Shown here: positions 41,001 to 51,855 of the stretch, one piece after another
Layout of the letters: each line of letters begins with the position of its first letter
Numbering within the stretch: position 1 is the first letter of the stretch
From: Plantago major
Taxonomy: Eukaryota > Streptophyta > Magnoliopsida > Lamiales > Plantaginaceae
Direction: 5' to 3'
NCBI GenBank assembly: GCA_026545765.1
Contig: CM048839.1
Coordinates: 64,281,187-64,345,186 of the forward strand
Length of the DNA: 64,000 nt
Translations under genes and position numbers: made by a program
Notes under the pieces: generated by a model
Seen by the model: only the letters and a program-made list of their open reading frames with translations
What the model was told of the DNA's origin: nothing
The model's database searches: none

Positions 41001-43468
41001 TATACTCTTACTCCTTATGTGCATTGTTTAAATGTCTAATAGACTTCTTCATTCGACATTATCCCACTCCTTTAGTGAGTTGTTTAACTCTCAAGTAGAG
41101 TTATTCGTTTGTTGTTCATCCCTCTCCAAAGTGTCTTGTTTTTATCTCTCAAGTAGAGTTGTTGGTTTGTTGTTTATTCAACTCCATTTGTGTTTTGTTT
41201 AACTCTCAAGTAGAGTTCTTCGTTCGTTATTTTATTACTCCTCTTGTGTGTTGTTTAAATCTCAAATTGACTTCTCCGTTTGTAATTATCTCACTTCTTT
41301 ATTGTTTTGTTTAACTCTAGACTAGAATTTTACATTTGTTGTTTAACCCACTCATTATGTGTGTGGTTAACACTCAAGTAGAGTTCTTCGTTTGTTATAC
41401 TCTTACTCCTTATGTGCATTGTTTAAATGTCTAATAGACTTCTTCGTTAGACATTATCCCACTCCTTTAGTGAGTTGTTTAACTCTCAAGTAGAGTTATT
41501 CGTTTGTTGTTCATCCCTCTCCAAAGTGTCTTGTTTTTATCTCTCAAGTAGAGTTGTTGGTTTGTTGATTATTCAACTCCATTTGTGTTTTGTTTAACTC
41601 TCAAGTAGAGTTCTTCGTTCGTTATTTTATTACTCCTCTTGTGTGTTGTTTAAATCTCAAATTGACTTCTCCGTTTGTAATTATCTCACTTCTTTATTGC
41701 TTTGTTTAACTCTAGACTAGAATTTTACATTTGTTGTTTAACCCACTCATTATGTGTGTGGTTAACACTCAAGTAGAGTTCTTCGTTTGTTATACTCTTA
41801 CTCCTTATGTGCATTGTTTAAATGTCTAATAGACTTCTTCGTTAGACATTATCCCACTCCTTTAGTGAGTTGTTTAACTCTCAAGTAGAGTTATTTGTTT
41901 GTTGTTCATCCCTCTCCAAAGTGTCTTGTTTTTATCTCTCAAGTAGAGTTGTTGGTTTGTTGATTATTCAACTCCATTTGGATTTTGTTTAACTCTCAAG
42001 TAGAGTTCTTCGTTTGTTATTTTATTACTCCTCTTGTGTGTTGTTTAAATCTCAAATTGACTTCTCCGTTTGTAATTATCTCACTTCTTTATTGCTTTGT
42101 TTAACTCTAGACTAGAATTTTACATTTGTTGTTTAACCCACTCATTATGTGTGTGGTTTAACACTCAAGTAGAGTTCTTCGTTTGTTATACTCTTACTCC
42201 TTATTTGCATTGTTTAAATCTCGAATAGACTTCTTCATTCGACATTATCCCACTCCTTTAGTGTGTTATTTAACTCTCAAGTAGAGTTATTCGTTTGTTG
42301 TTCATCCCTCTCCAAAGTGTCTTGTTTTTATCTCTCAAGTAGAGTTGTTGGTTTGTTGATTATTCAACTCCATTTGGATTTTGTTTAACTCTCAAGTAGA
42401 GTTCTTCGTTCGTTATTTTATTACTCCTCTTGTGTGTTGTTTAAATCTCAAATTGACTTCACCGTTTGTAATTATCTCACTTCTTTATTGCTTTGTTTAA
42501 CTCTAGACTAGAATTTTACATTTGTTGTTTAACCCACTCATTATGTGTGTGGTTTAACACTCAAGTAGAGTTCTTCGTTTGTTATACTCTTACTCCTTAT
42601 GTGCATTGTTTAAATGTCTAATAGACTTCTTCGTTAGACATTATCCCACTCCTTTAGTGAGTTGTTTAACTCTCAAGTAGAGTTATTTGTTTGTTGTTCA
42701 TCCCTCTCCAAAGTGTCTTGTTTTTATCTCTCAAGTAGAGTTGTTGGTTTGTTGTTTATTCAACTCCATTTGTGTTTTGTTTAACTCTCAAGTAGAGTTC
42801 TTCGTTCGTTATTTTATTACTCCTCTTGTGTGTTGTTTAAATCTCAAATTGACTTCTCCGTTTGTAATTATCTCACTTCTTTATTGCTTTGTTTAACTCT
42901 AGACTGGATTTTAAATTTGTTGTTTAACCCACTCATTATGTGTGTGGTTTAACACTCAAGTAGAGTTCTTCGTTTGTTATACTCTTACTCCTTATGTGCA
43001 TTGTTTAAATCTCGAATAGACTTCTTCATTCGACATTATCCCACTCCTTTAGTGAGTTGTTTCACTCTCAAGTAGAGTTATTTGTTTGTTGTTCATCCCT
43101 CTCCAAGTGTCTTGTTTTTATCTCTCAAGTAGAGTTGTTGGTTTGTTGATTATTCAACTCCATTTGGGTTTTGTTTAACTCTCAAGTAGAGTTTTTGGTT
43201 GATTATTTTGTTACTCCTCTTGTGTGTTGTTTAAATCTCAAATTGACTTCTCCGTTTGTAATTATCTCACTTCTTTATTGCTGTGTTTAACTCTAGACTA
43301 GAATTTTACATTTGTTGTTTAACCCACTCATTATGTGTGTGGTTAACACTCAAGTAGAGTTCTTCGTTTGTTATACTCTTACTCCTTATGTGCATTGTTT
43401 AAATCTCGAATAGACTTCTTCATAGACATTGTCCCCACCTTTAGTGTGTTGTTTAACTCTCGAAGTCA

Positions 43469-43568
43469 NNNNNNNNNNNNNNNNNNNNNNNNNNNNNNNN
43501 NNNNNNNNNNNNNNNNNNNNNNNNNNNNNNNNNNNNNNNNNNNNNNNNNNNNNNNNNNNNNNNNNNNN
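43469..43568. other. Assembly gap (100 N)
   Basis: There is a run of exactly 100 N, the usual placeholder for a gap of unknown size. Satellite sequence continues to the last base before it; the sequence after it is not recognisable satellite. The true end of the array and its junction with the transposon-rich DNA are therefore missing. Confidence 0.99.
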
Positions 43569-43789
43569 GTGATTCACCTTTGTTATTAAGTAGAGTTGAA
43601 GTTTTGACTACTATTGTTGTTGATTGTAATTGTATTCAGATTGGGTGATAATGTAATCTTGATTGTTCCTCCGTGGATGTAGGATTGTTCAATCCGAATT
43701 GCACATAAATCTCTTGTTATTTCATGTATTGTTTGAGTCGAGTGTTGTTGTATTATTTGTTGTGGTAGATCGTTTGTGCGATTTCTAGC
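43569..43789 (+). mobile_element. Probable 3' part of a Ty1/copia LTR (truncated by the gap)
   Basis: The stretch CCTCCGTGGATGTAGGATTG, followed by an AATCCGAATTGCACATAAATC segment, then CTTGTTATTTCATGTATTG and an end in TTCTAGCA, resembles the R-U5 region of Tnt1-like copia LTRs from memory. No tRNA-Met primer site follows position 43789, so if this is an LTR it is the 3' copy or a solo LTR. The 5' part lies in or beyond the gap. No second copy is present in the window to confirm it. Confidence 0.4.
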
Positions 43790-44350
43790 ATGATGAGTCA
43801 ATAATGGTTAACGAGTGCCAAATTACTATGATTGGCCCCAATAATTTCGCCAAAATGGCGATGTCGCAATTTTATGTGAAATGCTTGGCTAAATTTTAAC
43901 ACTTCGCATAAACGTAATTAATACCATCGCGTTTAATACAATCTCGAAGCAAACCACCGCTTGACAATGCTCCACGATTCTAATAAGCAGGACTTAATTT
44001 TATGTTCTAAAATCCCAGGTAAGCCGGGAGCCATCATGTCACATTTTGCACGAGGGGTTATTGTTGTTATAAATTTTATTAAAACTTTGAAAATAATAAA
44101 AATCGATGGCCCGTACGACACCTAATATCAAAAATTATCAGTTATAAAATTACATTGAAATTGGTAGGAAAACCCCAAGTTCCTTGTAGTATAAGCAACA
44201 ACAGCTAGAAATAGAGATCTAAAGAATATCTTTATCTTTATTTACCATATTAACAATAACTAACATATTTACATTCCTAAAAAGTGACGAATCCTACTCC
44301 CTAATAGAAACATGGCCTTAATGAATTCCGTGCTGATCAATAAACAGTCT
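43790..44350. other. Unassigned AT-rich segment
   Basis: There is no convincing coding sequence, no long repeat, and no relation to the satellite. Short open frames on either strand show no family motif. The right part may be upstream regulatory DNA of the ELF1-like sequence. Confidence 0.5.
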
Positions 44351-44352
44351 GT

Positions 44353-44361
44353 CTATAAATA
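44353..44361 (+). promoter_or_regulatory. Candidate TATA box upstream of ELF1-like sequence
   Basis: CTATAAATA matches the plant TATA consensus and lies about 255 bp before the ELF1 start codon. An AAGAAAGAAGAAAGAAAA purine-rich stretch just before the coding part looks like a 5' untranslated leader. If real, it argues that the ELF1 copy carries its own promoter and is not a retrocopy. The evidence is positional only. Confidence 0.3.
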
Positions 44362-44616
44362 TGTCCTTTAATCAGTTTGTTCCTCTCATTCCAGGTTACG
44401 TTACCAACTTTACTGGCTTCAATTCCGTTGATTCGGTTAAGCCGAATTCGATTCCGAACTATTATATTTTATCTACTACCAATTGATTCGGTTCGAGTTG
44501 TTAAATTTTAGTTGAAAAGAAACGAGGCGAAGTCTGCAACAAGAAAGAAGAAAGAAAATAACTCTGTTCTGTAATTCTGTTTGTGCGTCTGATTGAAATC
44601 TGCGGAAGGCTACAAC

Positions 44617-44932
44617 ATGGCTAGAAGAAAGTCTCGGCAAAGCCAGCTCCAAAGAAACGACTGGAGAAGCTTGATACAGTGTTTAGTTGCCCTTCTGTGG
44701 CCATACGGAGCGTCGAATGCACTATCGAAAGAACTCTGGATCGGTATTGCCTCTTGCTCTGTTTGCCAGAAATCTTCAGCACCAAAGTCACACCTTTGAC
44801 AGAGGCCATCGATATTTACTGTGAATGGATGACGAGTCTGAGCGTGTCAATCAACATGGACAAGAAGTTGATGGAGAAGAAGAAGAAGATGATTATGCTG
44901 CTCAAACTCAGCGAAGAAAAGAAGAAGCGTAA
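44617..44932 (+). pseudogene. ELF1: Transcription elongation factor 1 homolog (ELF1 family), frame broken
   Basis: The start ATG at 44617 opens a MARRKSR N-terminus. Reading across frame breaks gives the ELF1 landmarks in order: a lysine-rich start ending KKRLEKLDTVFSC, a first zinc pair (TGC at the C of FSC, then TTC TGT), SVECTI, IGIASCSVCQ with the second cysteine pair, then TEAIDIYCEW and an acidic tail EEEEDDYAAQTQRRKEEA, with a stop at 44930-44932. ELF1 is a small conserved zinc-ribbon protein that acts with RNA polymerase II in nuclear elongation. All four zinc cysteines are encoded. The frame is lost by several small indels, mostly one-base losses next to short homopolymers (near 44638, 44682, 44776 and 44830). 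One cysteine of the usual ECERV stretch reads as serine. No introns are seen. It is either a young pseudogene or a real gene with consensus errors. Confidence 0.85.
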
Positions 44933-45495
44933 AATATTTCACGGCATTAACAGCATAGGCTCGATCATCAAGATTTGTTTGCTAGTTTAAGCTGTAGTAC
45001 AATTTCTTTATTATGAATTTCTTTGTTATATGTACTTTTGATCAATATTACATACAATTCGTTCTTCTGAATGTACTACTAGATTTCATCAAGATATTTA
45101 ATGTAATTTCATGTTTCATCTTCTACAATCAATCTATTTCAGTTTTGATTTATAAGATACATTTTCCCCAAATCTTGAGAATTTTTCTTCAGTTCAGCAC
45201 TAAGTTTTCTTCATCTTCCCTAATCATCCGACAACAGCAATCTGTACGATTGAGCAAGAATTCTGACTAATTTGTGTATTGGCAAGAATTAGGCTAATTT
45301 CTTCCAGTTTTCAGGTTCTGATTCTTGTAGGGCGATTTTGTTTGTAATGCTCAATCTAAGTGACGTGTTCAATCTACCTTGTTGTCTATCTCTCGTCTCT
45401 TTCTTAGCAGCCCTTGGTCACCTGCTCTGTTTCTTTCAAGTACAAATGCATTATATCATGCTGTCTATCTCTCTGTTTGTTTTATCTATTACTCT
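44933..45495 (+). other. 3' flank of ELF1-like sequence, no gene recognised
   Basis: This is T-rich DNA after the ELF1 stop, compatible with a 3' untranslated region and intergenic sequence. There is no poly(A) tract at the end of the ELF1 copy and no direct repeats around it, so there is no sign of retroposition. The open frames here match no family I recognise. Confidence 0.45.
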
Positions 45496-45499
45496 GGAT

Positions 45500-45818
45500 C
45501 TTTATGAGATTGGTGATGGGTTTGTGTCCTTATCTTTAATTAATTCAAGTAGTTATAATTGGGATGAGCAATTAGTTAGAACCTTATTTTGGGAAGATCT
45601 TGATTATATTTTGCAGATTCCAGTTTCTCACAACTCCTCTCCTGACCAGTTTGGCATTTTAATATGTTTGGGTTTTATTCAGCTAATTCACTTGGCAAGA
45701 ACATTGAAAGAAAATATTGCCAGGGCAGACTGATGGTAGTTGTTTGATTGCTGTAGCTAGGAACTGGAGCTTTAAATGAAAGTTTTTTTTTTATAATGGG
45801 CTTCCTGTAACTGCAAAC
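45500..45818 (+). pseudogene. zf-RVT / non-LTR reverse transcriptase C-terminal relic, left half
   Basis: The translation reads INSSSYNWDEQLVRTLFW, then DYILQIPVSH, and after a frame change WHFNMFGFYSANSLGKN, then RNWSFK-stop-KFFFYNGLPVTAN at the insertion point. This is the segment between the RT core and zf-RVT domain of plant non-LTR elements and of the related putative ribonuclease H proteins. The sentence is cut at 45818 by the minus-strand LINE and resumes in the same frame at 53149. It has at least one frameshift (about 45650) and two in-frame stops. It is the oldest layer of the nest. Confidence 0.75.
45804..45818. repeat. LINE target site duplication, 3' side
   Basis: CCTGTAACTGCAAAC directly abuts the poly(T) run. 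It matches 53134-53148 at 14 of 15 positions. It lies inside the coding frame of the zf-RVT relic, within the residues PVTAN. Confidence 0.9.
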
Positions 45819-45819
45819 A

Positions 45820-45832
45820 TTTTTTTTTTTTT
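45820..45832 (-). other. LINE poly(A) tail
   Basis: Thirteen T on the plus strand correspond to the poly(A) tail at the 3' end of the minus-strand LINE, directly next to the target duplication. Confidence 0.88.
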
Positions 45833-46061
45833 GAATAAGTGAAATTTTATTATAACTCAAACAAACTCAAGAGAAGCACCAGTAGTGCTAAGTTTACAAC
45901 ATACAAAGTCCAGAAGCTAGCCTCTCCTTTACCGGAAATGTCAAGCAACTATACCTAGCCCATATAGCCTGAAAAAAGAAACACCACCTGACAAAACTAA
46001 CAAGGTCCCATATAATCCAAACACTCTTAATCCAAACCAGCTTCCTACCGCCAAGGTCCAT

Positions 46062-49000
46062 TTAATCGGCCTGAATAGCTTCACCAGGACAGAGTTCCCA
46101 ATCAGTTAACGAAGCAAACCGATGAAGCTTATCCCAACTTTTCAACCAGTACCAAATATTTAATTTTATGCTTTCGAAGACCTCCGCTGGAGTAGAAATC
46201 ATACCTTTGAAGATAACATCATTTCGGGCTTTCCAAATAAACCAGAGAATTGCGTGCCACACTATCAACCAACAATCATTTCCTCTCTTCGGAATCGCGT
46301 TCACCAAGTTAAGAAGCAGGGATACCAAATCATTGCCAATGACCATCTTGAAATCCAGCCAGTTCTGAATCTTAAGCCACACTGCCTGAGAGAACCTGCA
46401 ATTATAGAAGAGATGAATCGTTGATTCTTTAGAATTCTCCTCGCAAAGTCTGCAACAAGTCTTCGCTTCCGCAAATAAAGCGCCCGATAAGCTTCAGATT
46501 AGGAGATGCTATTCTATCAAGTAGAACCCTCCACACGAAGACATTGAATTTTGTCGGTATCCACTTAAACCACGAGCTTAGACCAGTTCACCTGAACAGC
46601 CTGGTCACTCAGATTTGGCTGTAACTGCACATATCCCTCTTTGGTGGTATACTTGTTGTCCATATTTTTAGTCCAGAGCCAGCAATCAAGAGTGTCCTCA
46701 TTAAGGCTGCAATTTTCAATAACCTGCAATAGATCAGAAATCAGTGACTCCTCCTAAGCAAACAACTTTCTTCTCCATTTCCACCGCCCAACTTTGACGC
46801 CATCAACACTACAGATTCTGTCAGCAACCTTACAGTTTTTATCAGTCTCCAAACTGTAGAGTCTCGGGAACAAGGACCTAAGACTTACCCCATTCATCAC
46901 CCACAAGCACTCCCAAAACTCAGTAGACTTTCCATCCCCAATTTTCCTTGACAACCCATTCACAAACCACTCATTACCACTAATGAGATTAACGAGATCT
47001 CTCCACCAAGATGACCAATGTTTACCCCTTGCTTTCCTACCTCTATTTGACATGACCAACTTGAGAAAATCCCCGTACTTAGACTCAATCACACTTACCC
47101 AAGAGACTTAGACTCGTTCAAAATCCTCCATGCCCATTTCCCTAATAGAGCAAGATTAAACCACCTCAAATCTTTAACTCCAAGACCACCCATATCTTTC
47201 GAACGACACACCACCTCCCAACTTACCCAAGCTATTTTCTACTTCCACCCAAAGACCCCCATAAAAATGTCCTTGAATTTTCAAGAGCCGATTAAGGACA
47301 TAGGAAGGTAGTTTGAAAAAGAAAGATAGTAGATAGGTAAGGAATTGAGCACCGCATTTAGAAGCACCAACCGACCACCAAAAGAAAGGAAATTGTTTTC
47401 CCAATGTGACAACCGCCCTTCCACTCTTTCCAACACATTATTCCAAATATATCTATCGCTAGGTTTAGCACCAATGGGAAGACCCAGATACATAAAGGAA
47501 TATTTGCCAACTTCATAATTCAACACATTAGCCCAATTTTCACACACCTCCTTCTCCATGTTGATACCCACCAAGCAGCTTTTATGAAAACTAATTTTGA
47601 GCCCGAAACCATCTCGAAACACACATTTCATTACCCCGATGTTCTCCTTCTTAGCTTCACCCATAATGATGGAATCGTCGGCGTATTGGAGATGAGATAA
47701 CACAACCTTGTCCTTTCCAATATTCAAAGGCTGAAAATTCCACTTGCATACACCCTCTCCATCATCCGACTCAATCCCTCCGACACCACTAAGTAAAGAA
47801 ACGGCGACAACGGGTCCCCTTGTCTCAAGCCCCTTCCCAATCTAAACGTCTTGGTAGGGCTTCCATTAATTAGCACCGACGATTCGGCCGTGAGGCGCCT
47901 CCATGATCCATTGACACCATTTCTCACCAAAGTTCAATATTTTCAGCATAGCCAACAAATAGTCCCAACTTACGAATTAGTAAGCTTTTTCGAAGTCAAT
48001 CTTGAACATGAACATTTGTTTTTTACCCTTCCTCGGTTCATCCACTACCTCATTAGCAAGCACTACACCATCTAGAATGTTGCGATCCCCAAGAAAAGCA
48101 GACTGATTCATAGATATTACTTCTCCAACCACTTTTGCCAGCGGTTTGCAAGGACCTTTGCTAAATTCTTATAAATACCACCGATTAAGGAAATCAGACG
48201 ATACTCCTCGATAGCAATCGGATTCAAGCATTTAGGAATCAAGGTTATAAAGGATGAATTCAGACCCCTGACCAGTTTTCCTTTGGCAAGAAATTCATCA
48301 AAAAAGATCACCAAATCGTCCTTGATCAGCTCTCAAAATGCGCGAAAGAAGGTGAAATTAAAACCGTCCGGCCCCGGACTTTTCTCCAAGCCACAATCCC
48401 ACACCGCACCTCTTATTTCAGCTTCTGAAAATTTCTCCTCCAATCTCTCTCTGTTCTGCGCGTTGATTTTACTGCCACTCATACAATCTGGCAGCTTGCT
48501 GTGTGGAGTTTGATTTGCCACAAAACGATTCTCGAAATACCTAAGAACTCCATCCTTCACTTCATTAGACCCCTCCACCCATCTTCCATTAACTCTGATT
48601 CCTTACAAACTTTTTGCATGTCCTTTTCTGTCCACACTTCTATGAAAAAATCTTGAATTTGTGTTGCCAAACTTCACCCACTGTTGCTTTGCTTGTTGAT
48701 ACCTGATATTGTCTTTCAGTTCCATCAGTTTATTTAGCTCAGCCCAGGACTTATTCCTTTCCAGGAGTTCATCAGCGCAACTCATTTTCCTCCAGTTTGA
48801 TATCAAAATCATTTACCTCCTCAGTTTTCTTCTCAATCCTTGAATCTAAATTTCCGAAATTCGCTCTCTGCCATTCTTTGATCTTTTCCTTTACCACTTT
48901 CAATTTTTCTTTAATGACAAAGCCTTTCCATCCCACTACTTTACATCTCTTCCGCCTCCTCTATCATTTCTCTAAATCCATGCTATTTTAACCAACTGTT

Positions 49001-49745
49001 TACAAACTTAAGCGGTTTAGGACCCCAATTTACCATTTATTCTTTTAAAACAATAACAGCGTGATCGAGATTTTTCTTCTTAATCCAAGCTGCATAAGAT
49101 TAGGCCATTTGAGATCCAAGCATTTGATAAGAGAAACCTATCAAGTCGGCTACAACACTTCCCATTGTCCTTGTACCATGTAAATTTCCGTCTCTCCAGC
49201 GGAAGGTCTACCAAGCTTCAATTATTAATGAAGTCATTGAACATCCTCATCTCCTTCTTTCTGCCACCCACACCACTTCCCGGACGCTCCTCCTCACATC
49301 TGATATCGTTGAAATCACCACAAATACACCACCTTTCTTCTTCCTTTCCCCTCATTCTCTCTTGTAATTTTCCCCACAACTCTCTTCTATCCTCAGCTTT
49401 ACTTGGCGTACACATTGGCGATGTTCACAAGTCGCCTCCCACAACCCGGACACCCCTAGAAGGCCCTTTTCACCCCATAACTCTTGTCATACAAACTGCA
49501 CTATCCCACAAACACACAAGGCGCCAGAAGCACCTCAGATCCACTGAATACCCAACCACCATCCTTATTACCCCAAATCATACATGCTAATCTCTGATCC
49601 ACAAATTCCAACTTCGACTCCTGAATGCAAATAAAATCTGTTTTTCTTGTGCCACCACCTCCTTCACAACCCATTTTTTCTGTTTACCTCCCAAACCTCT
49701 CAATACCGTATCGCTAAGATTTTGAGTCTCAATACCGAATTAATC
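46062..49745 (-). pseudogene. LINE ORF2: endonuclease, reverse transcriptase, zf-RVT (broken)
   Basis: Order on the minus strand. The endonuclease start RGLGGKQKKWVVKEV lies near 49715-49670, and FICIQESK near 49640 in another frame. WCICGDFNDIRCEEERPG lies near 49320, RRKFTWYKDNG and SRLDRFLLSNAW near 49170, and LDHAVIVLK (for the usual SDH) near 49060. The reverse transcriptase follows: EKSPGPDGFNFTFFRAF near 48370, [14 protein letters not shown] near 48260, FKIDFEKAY then a stop near 47990, [14 protein letters not shown] near 47820, and the catalytic LQYADDS near 47685. SYLGLPIGA-type residues lie near 47480. At the end is the zf-RVT Cys/His cluster CCRLCEEN...HLFYNC near 46420, and a stop at 46062. 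It nicks DNA and copies LINE RNA at the target. The YADD box survives, but at least six frame breaks make it inactive. The plus-strand frames across 48-50 kb are its shadows. Confidence 0.92.
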
Positions 49746-51604
49746 TCATTCACCTCCCCTGACCTTGAATCTCTTGCGTCCCAATCTCTGAACAATTTAA
49801 CCGTCGACTCTCTTGTCTCCTCATTTAGCAACCCACACTTATTACCTATCTTCCAACACTCCTGCATCCAACTCGCCCATTCAGATCAGAAGCTCGTTAC
49901 ATGCCCTGATCTCACTATCAGAGAGAACTGTTCCACCCTCCAGGCTTGCTTTCTCCATACCATCATCTTTAATTGCACTCTTGAGTCTTCGCCCTCGCTT
50001 GAGTTTTCTCACAATCCATCAACCGCGCCATCGCGCCATCTCAACCTCCACACCATTGCCTTTTCTCACCACATTAACCCTTTAACCCTTCTAGCTGCTT
50101 TGCCTTTGGTGCTCGATCCGTTCAGCACTTTCATTTCTGCTTTCTTGGGCCCTTTGCACCAGATATAATAAGCGGATATAAATTGAACGGATCCTCCGAG
50201 ATTGTATCCTCCTCCTCCTAATCTTCCAGATCGCCACCAGCTGCTTTAGACGTTTTTCCCATGTTTTCCTTTTCTTTTTGGTTTAAGCAAACAGAAGAAG
50301 CTGGTTCCAAAATATCTTGTAAAGTACTGTCAGAATTTTCATTGTCTTTTACCTCTTTATTCTCGCCTAACCCAATTGAAGTACTCTTGACTTGACTAAA
50401 TTCCTCTCTGTCCTCTAAATCCTTATTATTTTGACCCAACTCAACAGGCCCAACTCTTTTACCATCTTCTGGGCCTGCCACCTTCTTATTTTTTGAAGCC
50501 CACTGATCGAAAGGTGAGCCCAAAGCAATATTCTCCAGCTCTGGCCCAATTACTTCCTTACTCTTCCCAATTCCTCCAGACATTAAAACCTCATGGCCTT
50601 TGTTCAACTCACTAATTCCTTCCAAATCCCTAGACACCTTTTCTCCTTTATCCATGTCTTTACAGTTTCGATTGAATAAAAACTCCCCTTCCCCATCTTC
50701 AATGAATGCTCCATCATTACTCAGTAAATTGTTAACCCCCCCTTCCAAATCCATCTCCAGAGACTCTTCATCTTCCTCATCCGATTCAAATTCATCAGGA
50801 TCCGACTCCGGCGGACTATCATCTACAACACCGGCTTCAACCACTCTGGTATCATGATTGCAACATACTTCCTTAACATTAATCGAATATGTCTTATTCC
50901 AGGTTTTGATCACGAAGCTTCTACTAATGTCGTTGCAAATTGGTGTATCAACCAACACCTTTCCTTTCCTTAAATCAAGTCTTTCCACAGTCGTATCAAT
51001 TTCCACAGTCTTGCCCAACCTATTTCCAATCTTTCTGAACAACTGTGGGCACCATGCATGTAATGGAACGCCATGCACGACCCAAGTCCTACGCCGCCCG
51101 TTAACATCAGATTCTTTCCATGCACTAAGAGAATTGAATGTTAAATCCAACCAAGATGACTCCTCATTTAACAGCTTATCAAGATCTTCTTTAGAATTTG
51201 AATGCAGAACCCATAATTCATTAGACATTTGGCTGACTTTAAATCCAAACAAATCTTTGGACTGGAGAAATCGATAACATCATCAGCCTCTAATCCTTCC
51301 TTGATTTCACATATTGCACTATTCCTTGTCCACATGACAGCTTCTTTCTCTGGAGAGAAAAAGAAATTTACCACACTCTTATCGGAGACCCGATTCGATT
51401 TCTCCACTCCCGATTCTTTCCAACTCTTAAGATTAGCCTTTACCTCAGCTTCTTTGTTTTCCGAGACCGTCTGGCCGCCCGTTCCCATCTCCTCGCTCGA
51501 TGTTTTCACCAGACGTAAAGCTTGCAGGTAGCTGACCTCCTCTTCTCTTCTTCTGGAAAGAATGGAAAACACATTCTTAGTATTGTCCAGCCCGGGCTTT
51601 TTAT

Positions 51605-51612
51605 CTTCCATC
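51605..51612. repeat. hAT target site duplication, left copy
   Basis: CTTCCATC, identical to 52624-52631, abuts the left terminal inverted repeat. Confidence 0.88.
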
Positions 51613-51855
51613 CAGGCGGACCTTGGGAATCTTTTCATCTGGGCTTAAATTTTTTTAGAACTAATGTGACGATTAAAAAAATTAAATATAAATTCTAAAA
51701 TAAATAAATAAATAAATAAAACTCAATAGTAAATCATAAGATGTCATGCCAAAATATTAACTACATAATAATTTTGGTCGACAAAATACATGATCAAATT
51801 CAATTGAAATATAAAAGAATGAGTCACTTGAATATAGCAATAAAATAAAAAAACA

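Larger units (their letters stand above)
1..43468 (+). repeat. Satellite array, ~395 bp unit, ~110 tandem copies
   Basis: The landmark GACATTATCCCACTCC recurs at 346, 741, 1136, 1530, 1925, 2320, 2714, 3110, 3506, 3902, 4298, 4694, 5090, 5486, 5883, 6279, 6674, 7069 and 7464, and so on to about 43.4 kb, giving a period of 394-397 bp. All copies share one orientation and nothing foreign interrupts them. Each unit divides into seven subunits of 56, 59, 56, 56, 56, 56 and 56 bp. Most begin GTTTAA; the second begins GTTTTT and the sixth GGTTAA or GGTTTAA. A T-indel in the sixth subunit (GTGGTTAACAC versus GTGGTTTAACAC) accounts for most of the 395/396 difference. The strand shown is T- and C-rich and poor in G. 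I see no gene: short open frames here are repeat copies without a start context. Whether it is centromeric, pericentromeric or subtelomeric cannot be told from sequence alone. Confidence 0.98.

Noticed and set aside
1..43468. CRISPR-like array or minisatellite coding region
   Set aside because: There are no unique spacers, the entire unit repeats, and the genome context is a plant. The ~56 bp periodicity is subunit structure, not repeat-spacer alternation.
1..43468. CENP-B box in the satellite
   Set aside because: TTCG occurs (TTCGTTCG) but the rest of the NTTCGNNNNANNCGGGN pattern is absent; CGGG was not seen in the units.
815..43589. Short open frames within the satellite (for example at 815, 1134, 1999, 2318, 25217, 42687)
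   Set aside because: They are repeated translations of the tandem unit, change frame with the 395/396 bp unit length, and have no domain or start context. The two at the gap include N residues.
44617..44932. ELF1 copy as a processed retrocopy
   Set aside because: No poly(A) tract or flanking direct repeats were found, and a possible TATA box lies upstream. The lack of introns alone is not enough.
48283..50168. Plus-strand open frames at 48283, 48797, 49165, 49647 and 49813
   Set aside because: They are antisense shadows of LINE ORF2. The minus strand carries the endonuclease and RT motifs.
50600..51531. Plus-strand open frames opposite LINE ORF1
   Set aside because: They are low-complexity Ser/Leu-rich translations of the reverse complement of the acidic ORF1 region.
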